Assembly: GCA_051920445.1 (NCBI GenBank)
Contig: JBPPLN010000001.1
Span: 1,426,001-1,490,000 of the forward strand
Length of the DNA: 64,000 nucleotides
Direction of reading: 5' to 3'
Source: CAG-177 sp003514385
GTDB lineage: Bacteria; Bacillota; Clostridia; Oscillospirales; Acutalibacteraceae
Shown here piece by piece: positions 7,909 to 16,205 of the stretch; position 1 is the stretch's first letter; each line of letters opens with the position of its first letter. The position numbers were made by a program, and so were the translations under genes. The notes below the pieces were generated by a model. That model saw only the letters and a list, made by a program, of their open reading frames with translations, made no database searches and had not been told where the DNA came from.

Positions 7909-8571
7909 TTATTGGCAGTTTGCGGCGATATCTTTCATCTCGGCTATCGCCTTTGCGGGGTCAGCCGCGCCGAAAACCGCGCTTCCCGCGACAAAGACGG
8001 TCGCGCCGCGGCGGGCAGGCTCTTCAATGGTCTTTGCGGATATGCCGCCGTCGACCTGAATCTCAATATCAATCGAGCGCTTCTCGCACTCCTCGCGCAG
8101 CGCGCTTATCTTCGGCATCATGTCTGCCATGAACTTCTGACCGCCGAAGCCGGGCTCAACAGTCATGATGAGCACCATGTCGAGCTTGTCGAGATAGGGG
8201 AAAACGCTCTCAACGGGGGTGCCGGGCTTGACGGAGAGCGCCGCCTTGCAGCCCGACGAGCGGATGAGGTCGATAGTCTCGTCGACCGGGGAATCCGACT
8301 CGATGTGGAATGTGATAACATCCGCGCCCGCTTTCACAAAATCGGGGATATACCTGAGCGGCTCGCTTATCATCAGATGAACGTCAAAGACGAGCGAGCT
8401 TTTGCTGCGGATACTTTTTATGATCGGCGCGCCGAAGGTTATGTTGGGCACAAAATGTCCGTCCATCACATCGAGATGGAGCCAGTCCGCGCCGGCCTTT
8501 TCTATCATTGCGGCCTGCTCTCCCATTTGGGAGAAGTCGCCTGCGAGCATTGAAGGAGCGATCTTTATCAT
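7909..8571 (-). CDS. rpe: Ribulose-phosphate 3-epimerase
   Basis: A 220-residue TIM-barrel enzyme that interconverts ribulose 5-phosphate and xylulose 5-phosphate in the pentose phosphate pathway. Diagnostic stretches are MIKIAPSMLAGDF at the N-terminus, 'WLHLDVMDGHFVPNITFG' (metal-binding Asp and His), 'MTVEPGFGGQKF' and 'QVDGGIS'. I prefer the ATG at 8571 over the in-frame ATG at 8598, because an AAAGGA site lies ten bases before it and family members begin at MIKI. It has its own strong promoter upstream. Confidence 0.95.
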   Translation of the reverse strand: MIKIAPSMLAGDFSQMGEQAAMIEKAGADWLHLDVMDGHFVPNITFGAPIIKSIRSKSSLVFDVHLMISEPLRYIPDFVKAGADVITFHIESDSPVDETIDLIRSSGCKAALSVKPGTPVESVFPYLDKLDMVLIMTVEPGFGGQKFMADMMPKISALREECEKRSIDIEIQVDGGISAKTIEEPARRGATVFVAGSAVFGAADPAKAIAEMKDIAANCQ

Positions 8572-8612
8572 CGTTTTTTCGTCCTTTCGTATTTTCATAC
8601 ATACCTTATACC

Positions 8613-8641
8613 ATTATACCAACTAAATCCCGTTTAGTCAA
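8613..8641 (-). promoter_or_regulatory. Sigma-A-type promoter of rpe
   Basis: On the minus strand TTGACT (8641-8636), a 17-bp spacer and TATAAT (8618-8613) form a near-consensus vegetative promoter, about 40 bp before the rpe start. It is back to back with the promoter of the HAD phosphatase gene. Confidence 0.75.
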
Positions 8642-8665
8642 TCGCGCGGGGCGTCTTTGGAAGTC

Positions 8666-8694
8666 TTTACAAACAGTTAAAATTATGGTATTCT
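8666..8694 (+). promoter_or_regulatory. Sigma-A-type promoter of the HAD phosphatase gene
   Basis: TTTACA (8666-8671), 17 bp, TATTCT (8689-8694), about 60 bp upstream of the start at 8755. Confidence 0.55.
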
Positions 8695-8754
8695 TTGACG
8701 GAGAAAATAAATCCGGGATGTGTGCAGAACTTCCCGAACAAGGAGAAAATGAAA

Positions 8755-9318
8755 ATGAATGTTTATGATTTTGACAACACCATCTACGACGGCGAGAGCT
8801 TTATTGATCTGTTCATCTTTCTTTTCAAGAAAGACCCCTCGCTCGTCAAGTACATTCCCGACGTTATCAACGGGCTCTACAAATACACAAAGGGCACGAT
8901 AAACGCCGAGGAAGCGCTGGAGCAGTATTCCGATGTCGTTACCGATTACTACAACAGCATCGAGGATTTCGACGCGCTCGTCACCGAGTTCTGGGATACG
9001 AACATCCACAAGATAAAGCCGTTCTATTTCCGCCAGAGGCAGGACGACGATATAATAATCTCCGCGAGCCCCGAGGTTCTGCTCGACGATGTTATGCACA
9101 GGCTCAACATCAAGAATTATATCTGCTCGCGCACCGACGGCAACGCGCACATAACCGACCTCTGCTTCCGCGGCAGAAAGGTCGAGCTGTTCAAGGAGAT
9201 GTATCCCGATACGGTGATCGACAATTTCTATACCGATTCCGTCAACGATACCCCGATGATGGAGATCTCCGAGCATGCGTTCCTCGTCTCCGGCAACAAG
9301 ATAAAGCAGGTAAAGTAA
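8755..9318 (+). CDS. HAD-superfamily phosphatase (SerB-like)
   Basis: A 187-residue haloacid-dehalogenase-type hydrolase. Motif I is VYDFDNTIYDG, with the DxD pair at residues 4-6 (second Asp acid/base). Motif II is 'IIISASPE', and motif III/IV is 'FYTDSVNDTPMM' with the acidic pair. A helical cap lies between motifs I and II. The layout resembles phosphoserine-phosphatase-like HAD enzymes; the true substrate is unknown. The AAGGAG at 8740-8745 is nine bases before the ATG at 8755 but only three before the ATG at 8749, so I chose 8755. It is a single-gene unit with its own promoter and terminator. Confidence 0.85.
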   Translation: MNVYDFDNTIYDGESFIDLFIFLFKKDPSLVKYIPDVINGLYKYTKGTINAEEALEQYSDVVTDYYNSIEDFDALVTEFWDTNIHKIKPFYFRQRQDDDIIISASPEVLLDDVMHRLNIKNYICSRTDGNAHITDLCFRGRKVELFKEMYPDTVIDNFYTDSVNDTPMMEISEHAFLVSGNKIKQVK

Positions 9319-9332
9319 AAATAAAAATTCAA

Positions 9333-9364
9333 AGCCTCCGTGTGATATCATGCGGAGGCTTTTT
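9333..9364 (+). terminator. Intrinsic terminator of the HAD phosphatase gene
   Basis: AGCCTCCG (9333-9340) pairs with CGGAGGCT (9353-9360), followed by a T-run. Confidence 0.85.
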
Positions 9365-9480
9365 GCTGCAAATGATAAATTGTAATTTTTATTATTGCGT
9401 GCTTGCCTGTTGACAACATAATAATACAACAAATAGGACGAATTTTGATTTGCGAATAATTTGCCTTGCAGCGTCGAAAA

Positions 9481-9517
9481 CAAAAAATCCTACCCAAAGG
9501 AAACCCATGGGTAGGAT
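9481..9517 (-). terminator. Intrinsic terminator of the GH30 gene
   Basis: ATCCTACCCA and TGGGTAGGAT (9487-9496 and 9508-9517) form a 10-bp stem. On the minus strand it is followed by TTTTTTGTTTT, just downstream of the GH30 stop. Confidence 0.85.
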
Positions 9518-9557
9518 CTGCTGCTTTATAAACACGCCGCGGATTCGGCGAGCGGGT

Positions 9558-11066
9558 CTATTCAAAAATTGCGGTGGTGATGCTGTAGGCGGGGATGGTC
9601 AGCGTCTGCTGATATGCTCCGTCATAGGTGAGCTCGACTTTTCTGTTGCCGTCGGTCGTGTATGTCGTGAGGTGATCCCTGCCCTCTATGCCGCTCAGGG
9701 AGAAGGTGTGCTCCTTGCCGCCGTTGACGATAACGAGAACGATCTTTCCGTCCGGAGTCAGGAACGCGGCGGTGTTTGTGCGGAAGCTTATATAGTTTTC
9801 AAGCTTTTCGCGGCTCATTGACGAGAATCTGTCGTTGACGTCCTTTTTGCAGGAGATGAGACGGCTCCCCTCGGGGACGAACTTCGAGAAATGCGCCATC
9901 GCGTAGTATCGCTGGGCAACATAGTATTCGCTGCAGTCGTGGTTGGCGATTATCAGTCCGTCGCCGTTTTCGTCGCCCTCGCTGACCGCGACCCAAGCGG
10001 ACCAGAAGGAGGCGTTGGAGATGAACATATCCTGCGCCATGACGCGCGCCATAAACAGCGCACTGCGGGTGGATTTATTTGACATGGTGACGGGCAGCTC
10101 GCACCACTCGGACATATCATATATGACTCCGGGGTACTTCTTTATGTATCTGCCCCACCAACTCTTGATGAAATAGTTGATATCCGAGCAATAGGAGTGA
10201 TATGTATATGTGCCGAGAACTTCGCGAAGGTCGGGGTCGTTGTAGACATATTTGAGATAATCAAAGGTCTTGCTTGTTATCTTCGAGACCTCGCACATCG
10301 AGAGCTTGACGTCGAGCCCGCGCGCCTTGATGCTCTTTGCAAAAAGCTTGTAGAGCTTGAAAAGCTCCTCGGTCTCATAGTGGCAGCCCTCCTGATAGAC
10401 GTCGTCGCCGCCCCAGGACACCTGCGGCTCATTGACGGGGCTGATATACTTGATAGGATAGCCGAGCTCGATAAAGTGCTCGGTTATGTCAAGGAAATAA
10501 TCGACATATTCCTGATAGCATTCGGGCTTTAAGTTGTTCTGATGCTTTTTGAAGCCGCCGCTCGCCTGACCGGTGATTGTCATTGAAAAGTGGGGGGAGT
10601 TTGAGAACAGAACGACCGAGTCCACGCATCCGTAGCTCATCGCGAGGTCGAGTATCTTCATCGACTCTGCGTCCTGCGACCAGTCGTATTCGTATTTTCC
10701 CGTCTTTTCGTTATAGACGAGGAAGCTCTCCGTGCTCTTCCACGAGTCGCGGTCGAGGCGTGTGTTGGGGTTCTGCTTTTCGCCTGAGCCGACATTGAAG
10801 CGGTAGACGTTGAGCCCGAGACCCTCTTTGCTGAACAGGAGCTTCGTTATTGCCTCTGCGTTTTCGCTCGCGCCTGCAACCTGCGGCCACCATGCGGCGG
10901 CTGCGCCCCAGCCCATAATCTCCTGCTGCTGAGAGGTTTCGTCTATTTTGAGGTTGACGTGGCTTGTGTCCTTCGTTGCAATATTCGACACGGATATCGA
11001 TCCCGTGATGCACAGCGAGATGATAAACACGAGGACATCATATATAGTTTTTCTCAGTTTTTCCAT
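9558..11066 (-). CDS. Secreted GH30-family glycoside hydrolase
   Basis: A 502-residue protein with an N-terminal signal peptide or anchor (about 8-30) and a GH30 (beta/alpha)8 barrel plus beta side-domain. The acid/base Glu is in 'SPVNEPQ' (E213) and the nucleophile in 'MSEWCEL' (E320). 'MGWGAAAAWWP' and the C-terminal 'YSITTAIFE' fit the beta-1,6-galactanase/xylanase-like members. GH30 enzymes cut beta-linked glycans such as xylan, beta-1,6-galactan or glucan; which one cannot be read here. I start at the ATG at 11066 because AGGAGGG lies seven bases upstream; the ATG at 11090 lacks a site. It is a single-gene unit. Confidence 0.85.
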   Translation of the reverse strand: MEKLRKTIYDVLVFIISLCITGSISVSNIATKDTSHVNLKIDETSQQQEIMGWGAAAAWWPQVAGASENAEAITKLLFSKEGLGLNVYRFNVGSGEKQNPNTRLDRDSWKSTESFLVYNEKTGKYEYDWSQDAESMKILDLAMSYGCVDSVVLFSNSPHFSMTITGQASGGFKKHQNNLKPECYQEYVDYFLDITEHFIELGYPIKYISPVNEPQVSWGGDDVYQEGCHYETEELFKLYKLFAKSIKARGLDVKLSMCEVSKITSKTFDYLKYVYNDPDLREVLGTYTYHSYCSDINYFIKSWWGRYIKKYPGVIYDMSEWCELPVTMSNKSTRSALFMARVMAQDMFISNASFWSAWVAVSEGDENGDGLIIANHDCSEYYVAQRYYAMAHFSKFVPEGSRLISCKKDVNDRFSSMSREKLENYISFRTNTAAFLTPDGKIVLVIVNGGKEHTFSLSGIEGRDHLTTYTTDGNRKVELTYDGAYQQTLTIPAYSITTAIFE

Positions 11067-11089
11067 AATGTATCCCTCCTGATACCACA

Positions 11090-11118
11090 AGTTTATCAGA
11101 AGAAATATAAAAGGTCAA
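11090..11118 (-). promoter_or_regulatory. Promoter of the GH30 gene
   Basis: On the minus strand TTGACC (11118-11113), 17 bp, TAAACT (11095-11090), ending about 24 bp upstream of the ATG. Confidence 0.6.
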
Positions 11119-11158
11119 CCAAAAAATCGAAAAGAGTTGCTGCGGGACAGTATGTTTC

Positions 11159-11225
11159 GCCGCACCCTACGAAGTGCGCGTCAATAAAATTGTGCAATTT
11201 CGCGGGCGAATGAAATCCAACCATA
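11159..11225 (+). repeat. Dispersed intergenic repeat, copy A
   Basis: Begins GCCGCACCCTAC and contains AATAAAATTGT (11183-11193), then GCGGGCGAATGA and ATCC. The same ordered blocks occur at 17784-17852 and, inverted, at 49964-50030. This copy lacks the GTGCCGC/GCGGCA hairpin block seen beside the other two. The rest of the gap (11119-11333) shows only a short CCCCTGCAGGGG palindrome at about 11280 and no gene. Confidence 0.7.
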
Positions 11226-11333
11226 CCATGCACTTTTTCACTATTCACTTTTACTTATTACCTTGAGCGAAGCGAAACACCCCTGCAGGGGAGTCTAAAA
11301 TCAGGCAAACGGAGTTCATATAGAAAACAGAAA

Positions 11334-11358
11334 TCCCCGTATGTCCTTGCATACGGGG
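11334..11358 (-). terminator. Probable terminator of the M24 aminopeptidase gene
   Basis: CCCCGTATG (11335-11343) pairs with CATACGGGG (11350-11358) around a six-base loop. On the minus strand it is followed by an imperfect T-tract (ATTTCTGTTTTC), eight bases past the stop codon. Confidence 0.65.
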
Positions 11359-11365
11359 AAATGTT

Positions 11366-12430
11366 TTAGAGTATGATAAGATTTTTCGGCGCGTGGGTGA
11401 GTCCGCGGCTGCCGTCTTCCGTGATGAGCACCATGTCCTCTATTCTGACTCCGAAAAGTCCGGGCAGATAGATGCCGGGCTCCGCAGTGACAAGATGTCC
11501 GGGAGCGAGAATCTCTTTCGAGCGGGGCGATACGCGCGGCTGCTCGTGGATCTCAACGCCGACTCCGTGACCCGTGCCGTGACCGAAGAATTCGCCGTAG
11601 CCCGCGTCGGTTATGATATCGCGCGCGGCTTTGTCCGCGTCGGCGCAGGAGACGCCGGGAGCCATCTTCTCCATCGCGGCGAGCTGTGCTTCGAGGACGG
11701 TGTTGTATATCTTCTTCTGCTCTTCGCTTACGGAGCCGACTGCGACGGTTCGCGTCATGTCGCTGTGGTATCCGCCAACGACCGCACCGTAGTCCATGGT
11801 GATGAAATCGCCGTTTTCAATCTTTTTGTCCGAGGGCACGCCGTGCGGCATCGAGGAGTTGACTCCGCTGACTGCAATAGTCTCAAACGAGAGAGCCTCT
11901 GCGCCGTTTCGGAGCATATAGTAGTCGAGTTCGAGCTGAATCTCGCGCTCGGTCACGCCGGGCTTTATGAATTCAAGTATGTGGTCGAATGCGCGCTCGG
12001 CTATCGCCTGCGCCTCGCAAACGAGCTTCACTTCGCCGTCGGATTTTACCATTCTGAGCGCGTCTATCGCGCGGTCGGCGTAGTTCTCGGTGCAGATGCC
12101 TGTGTCGGGCATCCACTTTGTGAACTCCTCGAACTGGGCGACGGTGAGTCTCGTCGTCTCAACGGCGAGGTTGTTTATTTTGAATTCGCTCATCAGCTGC
12201 GGCAGCTCGGTGCTCAGATCTTTTGTGAGTCTGACGGGGCAGACGGTTATTTTCTTCTGCGCCGCCTCGACATAGCGCGAGTCGGTGAGGAATACCGTGC
12301 CGTTTCTCGAAATGAGCAGAACGCCGTCCGACGACGGGAACGAGGTGAAATAGCGCCTGTTCTCCTCGGATATTATCAGCGCGCCATCGAGCTCCGACGG
12401 CAGAAGCGAAAGAAACTTGTCGAAAATCAT
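11366..12430 (-). CDS. M24 metallopeptidase, Xaa-Pro aminopeptidase/dipeptidase
   Basis: A 354-residue cytoplasmic peptidase that removes residues preceding proline. An N-terminal creatinase-like domain (1-120) is followed by the pita-bread catalytic domain, with all five dinuclear-metal ligands visible: D213 (MDYGA), D224 (HSDMTRT), H288 (HGTGHGVG), E317 (TAEPGIY) and E331 (VRIEDM). The length fits the PepQ/PepP-like proteins of Firmicutes. The ribosome site AAGGAGG precedes the ATG. The rpsU terminator lies only about 25 bp upstream and no separate promoter is visible, so expression probably depends on read-through from rpsU. Confidence 0.93.
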   Translation of the reverse strand: MIFDKFLSLLPSELDGALIISEENRRYFTSFPSSDGVLLISRNGTVFLTDSRYVEAAQKKITVCPVRLTKDLSTELPQLMSEFKINNLAVETTRLTVAQFEEFTKWMPDTGICTENYADRAIDALRMVKSDGEVKLVCEAQAIAERAFDHILEFIKPGVTEREIQLELDYYMLRNGAEALSFETIAVSGVNSSMPHGVPSDKKIENGDFITMDYGAVVGGYHSDMTRTVAVGSVSEEQKKIYNTVLEAQLAAMEKMAPGVSCADADKAARDIITDAGYGEFFGHGTGHGVGVEIHEQPRVSPRSKEILAPGHLVTAEPGIYLPGLFGVRIEDMVLITEDGSRGLTHAPKNLIIL

Positions 12431-12454
12431 TCTCTGTTCCTCCTTAGGGTACTT

Positions 12455-12489
12455 TTAAAAAAGCGGTGAGAAATCCCTTTCCCACCGCC
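12455..12489 (-). terminator. Terminator/attenuator between rpsU and the M24 peptidase gene
   Basis: GCGGTG (12463-12468) pairs with CACCGC (12483-12488). On the minus strand the stem is followed by TTTTTTAAAA. It should partly uncouple the peptidase gene from the strong rpsU promoter. Confidence 0.7.
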
Positions 12490-12519
12490 TTTAAATGTAC
12501 AGTTGTACAGTGCAGGTAC

Positions 12520-12696
12520 TTATTTGTACTTGCGCTTGCGAGCCGCCTCAGACTTCTTCTTTCTCTTGACCGAAGGCTTCTCATAGTGCTCTCTCTTGCG
12601 GACCTCCTGGATAACTCCGTCTCTGGAAGTCTGTCTCTTGAAACGCTTGAGTGCGCTCTCGAGAGATTCATTCTCTTTAACTTTGACCTGACTCAT
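12520..12696 (-). CDS. rpsU: Small ribosomal subunit protein bS21
   Basis: A 58-residue highly basic protein. The N-terminus 'MSQVKVKENESLESALKRF' and the 'REHYEKPSVKRKKKSEAARKRK' tail are typical of bS21, which sits near the anti-Shine-Dalgarno region of 16S rRNA and helps initiation. The ATG at 12696 follows a GGAGGG site; an in-frame ATG ten codons upstream is not needed. It stands alone behind a consensus promoter. Confidence 0.97.
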   Translation of the reverse strand: MSQVKVKENESLESALKRFKRQTSRDGVIQEVRKREHYEKPSVKRKKKSEAARKRKYK

Positions 12697-12753
12697 TAAT
12701 ATTCCCTCCCTCCGCTGCAATTGCAAGGGCTAATTAGCATAAGCTTGCCTCTA

Positions 12754-12782
12754 ATTATACAACAGGTGAATTTTATTGTCAA
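12754..12782 (-). promoter_or_regulatory. Consensus promoter of rpsU
   Basis: On the minus strand TTGACA (12782-12777), 17 bp, TATAAT (12759-12754): a perfect match to the vegetative consensus, with a leader of about 50 nt. Confidence 0.9.
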
Positions 12783-12824
12783 CCGCTTGGGGGGATTTTT
12801 TATTTTTGATTAAAATATCCTTTT

Positions 12825-15236
12825 TTACTGCGGCTTTACAACGAGGTTGACGAGCTTGCCGGGGACATAGAGCTCTTTTATAAACGCCATGCCGTCGGTG
12901 AACTCCTTGACCTTGTCGAGCTCCTTGGCTCTGGCAATCGCGTCGGCAGCCTCGATATCGGCGGGCACGGTGAAGCGGTCGCGGACTCTGCCGTTGACCT
13001 GAACGGCGATCTCTATTTCGTCGTCAACGCACTTGCTCTCGTCGTAGTCGGGCCACTTCGCGGTCGAGCAGAGACCATCTTCACCGAGCTGTTCCCACAT
13101 CTCCTCGCACAGGTGCGGAGCGAACGGGCAGAGCAGGCGGATGAATACGGACAGCTCGTCCTTTGTCAGTGTGCCGACATCGTTTATCTCGTTGAGGCAG
13201 GTCATCATTGCGGCGATCGCGGTGTTGAACTTCATGTCCTCAATATCCTGCGAGACCTTCTTGACGGTCTTGTTCATTATCGATTCGAGCTTCTTCGTTG
13301 TGCCGGTGCCCTCGGCGATATCCGACAGGGACGCGACTCTCTCGAGGAAGCGCTTGCAGCCCTTGACGCCGCTCTCTTTCCACGGGGCGGAGGCGGAGTA
13401 GTCGCTCATGAACATTATATATGTGCGCAGGGTGTCTGCGCCGTATTTCTTGATAACATCGTCGGGGTCAACAACGTTGCCGCGGGACTTCGACATCTTC
13501 ACGCCATCCGCGCCGAGCACGAGTCCGAGACCTGAACGCTTCGCATACGGCTCGGGCACGGGGACCTCGCCGATATCATAGAGGAAGCGGTGCCAGAAGC
13601 GCGAATAGATAAGATGGCGCGTGACGTGCTCCATGCCGCCGTTGTACCAGTCGACGGGAAGCCAATATTTGAGCTTATCCTTGTCGGCGAAGCACTTGTC
13701 GTTGTGCGGATCGATGTAGCGCAGGAAGTACCAGGACGAACCAGCCCACTGGGGCATTGTGTCCGTCTCGCGCTTCGCGAGCGCGCCGCACTTCGGGCAG
13801 GTGCAGTTGACGAAGGAATCTATCTTTGCGAGCGGGCTTTCGCCGCCCTCGCCGGGCTCAAAGTTCTCAACATCGGGGAGCTTGAGCGGAAGCTCGTTTT
13901 CGGGCACTGCTACCATGCCGCAGTGCGGGCAGTGGATAATCGGGATGGGCTCGCCCCAGTAACGCTGGCGGTTGAATGCCCAGTCCTTCATCTTGTACTG
14001 GACGCCCTTCTCGCCGATGCCGCGCTCCTTGAGGAACTCGAGCATTTTTTCTATAGACTCTTTCTTGTTGTCCGTTCCGTTGAGGAAATCGGAATTTATC
14101 ATCTCACCGTCGCCGGTGTATGCTTCTTTTTCAATGTCGCCGCCCTTGATGACCTGGATGATGTCAATGCCGAACGCCTTTGCAAAATCCCAGTCGCGCT
14201 GGTCGTGGGCGGGAACCGCCATAATGGCGCCCGTGCCGTAGCCCATCATGACATAGTCGGAGATGAAAATCGGAATCTCCTTGCCGTTGACGGGGTTGAC
14301 TGCGGTGAGTCCGCTGAGCTTGACGCCGGTCTTGTCCTTGACAAGCTGAGTGCGCTCGAACTCGGTCTTTTTACCGCATTCGGTGCGGTAGTTCTCGACC
14401 TCGTCCATGTTCGAGATGCGGTCAGCGTACTTGTCGATGAGCGGATGCTCGGGAGCCATGACCATGAATGTGACGCCGAAGAGGGTGTCGGGGCGGGTGG
14501 TGTATATGCGCAGCGTCTCATCAGTTCCCGAGAGGGTGAAGTTGACGAATGCGCCGGTCGAGCGGCCGATCCAGTTCTCCTGCTGAGCCTTTATATTAGC
14601 CGGGAAGTCGACGTGCTTGAGTCCGTCAAGCAGCTTGTCGGCGTATTCGGTTATGCGCAGGAACCAGACGTCCTTTGACTTTTGAACAACGTCGCTGTGG
14701 CAGATATCGCACTTGCCGCCCTGCGAGTCCTCGTTGGAGAGCACGCATTTGCAGCTCGGGCAGTAGTTGACGAACGCCTTGTCGCGGAAAACGAGTCCGT
14801 GCTCGAACATCTTGAGGAAGATCCACTGGGTCCACTTGTAGTAGTCGGTGTCGGTCGTGTCGATAACGCGGCTCCAATCGAACGCGAAGCCGACGCGCTT
14901 GAGCTGACCGGTGAAATTGTGGATGTTCTGGTCGGTGACTATGCGCGGATGGGTGCCGGTCTTTATCGCGTAGTTCTCGGCGGGCAGTCCGAATGCGTCG
15001 AAGCCTATCGGGAACAGGACGTTGTAGCCCTGCATCCTGCGCTTGCGGCAGATGACCTCCATGCCGGAATATGCCTTAATGTGGCCGACATGCATGCCTG
15101 CGCCGCTCGGATAGGGGAACTCGATGAGCCCGTAAAACTTTGGCAGCGAGAAATCGTCGATAGCTCTGAAGGTGCCCTCTTTCTCCCAGCGGTCCTGCCA
15201 CTTCTTTTCAATGGTTTTGAAATCGTAGTTTGCCAT
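12825..15236 (-). CDS. leuS: Leucyl-tRNA synthetase
   Basis: An 803-residue class I synthetase that charges tRNA-Leu. The HIGH signature lies in 'FPYPSGAGMHVGH' (about 38-50) and KMSKS in 'GVKMSKSRGN'. The CP1 editing domain ('TTRPDTLFGVTFMV', 'GTGAIMAVPAHDQRD') and a zinc-type Cys motif ('CPSCKCVLSNEDSQGGKCDIC') are also clear. The length fits bacterial LeuRS. It is the last gene of the run ydcF-nadD-yqeK-rsfS-leuS. No GC-rich terminator is visible after it, only AT-rich sequence before the rpsU promoter. Confidence 0.99.
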   Translation of the reverse strand: MANYDFKTIEKKWQDRWEKEGTFRAIDDFSLPKFYGLIEFPYPSGAGMHVGHIKAYSGMEVICRKRRMQGYNVLFPIGFDAFGLPAENYAIKTGTHPRIVTDQNIHNFTGQLKRVGFAFDWSRVIDTTDTDYYKWTQWIFLKMFEHGLVFRDKAFVNYCPSCKCVLSNEDSQGGKCDICHSDVVQKSKDVWFLRITEYADKLLDGLKHVDFPANIKAQQENWIGRSTGAFVNFTLSGTDETLRIYTTRPDTLFGVTFMVMAPEHPLIDKYADRISNMDEVENYRTECGKKTEFERTQLVKDKTGVKLSGLTAVNPVNGKEIPIFISDYVMMGYGTGAIMAVPAHDQRDWDFAKAFGIDIIQVIKGGDIEKEAYTGDGEMINSDFLNGTDNKKESIEKMLEFLKERGIGEKGVQYKMKDWAFNRQRYWGEPIPIIHCPHCGMVAVPENELPLKLPDVENFEPGEGGESPLAKIDSFVNCTCPKCGALAKRETDTMPQWAGSSWYFLRYIDPHNDKCFADKDKLKYWLPVDWYNGGMEHVTRHLIYSRFWHRFLYDIGEVPVPEPYAKRSGLGLVLGADGVKMSKSRGNVVDPDDVIKKYGADTLRTYIMFMSDYSASAPWKESGVKGCKRFLERVASLSDIAEGTGTTKKLESIMNKTVKKVSQDIEDMKFNTAIAAMMTCLNEINDVGTLTKDELSVFIRLLCPFAPHLCEEMWEQLGEDGLCSTAKWPDYDESKCVDDEIEIAVQVNGRVRDRFTVPADIEAADAIARAKELDKVKEFTDGMAFIKELYVPGKLVNLVVKPQ

Positions 15237-15267
15237 GATTTATGTCATTCCTTTCGGATGTTCTCTT

Positions 15268-15621
15268 TCAGTCGGTCAGCAGGTCGCTGATATCGATCTG
15301 CTGTGCGTCGTTCCAAAGACGCTCGAGGTTGTAGTATTCGCGCTGATCCTTCTGGAACAGGTGGACGAGCACGCTGCCGAAGTCGAGCAGAATCCAGCCG
15401 GTCGCGCGTCCCTCAATGTGCTCGGGTGCTGCGCCGAGCTTGCCCATCTCGTATTCGAGATCGTCTGCGAGGCTCTTGACGTGGGTGTTAGAGGTACCGG
15501 TCGCAATAACGAAGTAGTCGGAGACTATAGTCAGCTCCTCGGTCTTTATCGCCGTGATGTCCAGCGCCTTTTTCTTGTCGAGTATTTTAACTATTTCGTT
15601 TGTCAGTTCTCTGGGGGTCAT
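15268..15621 (-). CDS. rsfS: Ribosome silencing factor RsfS
   Basis: A 117-residue DUF143 protein with the family marks 'ALDITAIKTEELTIVSDYFVIATG', 'DDLEYEMGK', 'GWILLDFGSVLVHLF' and 'YYNLERLW'. RsfS binds ribosomal protein uL14 and blocks subunit joining in starvation. Its ATG overlaps the yqeK stop codon by four bases (ATGA), as expected for the conserved nadD-yqeK-rsfS operon. Confidence 0.96.
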   Translation of the reverse strand: MTPRELTNEIVKILDKKKALDITAIKTEELTIVSDYFVIATGTSNTHVKSLADDLEYEMGKLGAAPEHIEGRATGWILLDFGSVLVHLFQKDQREYYNLERLWNDAQQIDISDLLTD

Positions 15622-16205
15622 TTCTCTGAACTCCTCTCGGTTATAAGTTCATTGTAGCAGTCGACGCTCGACGGGTCGATTATCATTCCGTCGGCGAGGA
15701 GCTTTGATATGCAGTATCTTTGGGTGTAGAGCATCGCGGATTCTATCGACTGTTCCGAAAGCTCTCGGACTTTGTCGACATCGGGATATTTTCTGTCCTC
15801 GCTTATGAAATCCGCGAGATAGACTATCTTTTCGAGCTGCGTCATGTTGGCTTTGCCCGTAGTGTGCCAGCGAACCGCGCCGATGATATCCTCGTCGGTG
15901 ATATGAAGCTCCAGCTTCAAAAATGCCGCTCCGGCAATCGCGTGCCAGAGCTTACGGTTCAGGCGCTCGGACGGAGATAACATTATATCAGCTTTTTCTA
16001 TTATTTGCAACTGCTCCTCGGGCGCTGCGTTCTTCATCACATCGTGCAGAAGCCCCGCAAAATAAGCCTTTTCGGGGTCTGCGCCGTATAGCTCGGCAAG
16101 GTGCCGCGCGCTCTTTGCGACGCCGAGCGAGTGGATATATCTGTAGTCGTCGAGCTTAGTTTTCAGCAGCTCGTCATATTCTTTGTATTTCTCGGGTACG
16201 TTCAA
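15618..16205 (-). CDS. yqeK: YqeK-type HD-domain hydrolase (bis(5'-nucleosyl)-tetraphosphatase)
   Basis: A 195-residue HD-superfamily metal-dependent phosphohydrolase. The motifs are H24 ('YIHSLGVAKSA'), 'GLLHDVMKN' (HD pair), 'HAIAGA' and 'RWHTTGKANMTQLEKIVYLADFIS'. YqeK proteins cleave diadenosine tetraphosphate symmetrically to ADP. The start is TTG, overlapping the TGA of nadD (TTGA), with an AAAGGG site nine bases upstream. It sits between nadD and rsfS as in most Firmicutes. Confidence 0.93.
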   Translation of the reverse strand: MNVPEKYKEYDELLKTKLDDYRYIHSLGVAKSARHLAELYGADPEKAYFAGLLHDVMKNAAPEEQLQIIEKADIMLSPSERLNRKLWHAIAGAAFLKLELHITDEDIIGAVRWHTTGKANMTQLEKIVYLADFISEDRKYPDVDKVRELSEQSIESAMLYTQRYCISKLLADGMIIDPSSVDCYNELITERSSEK

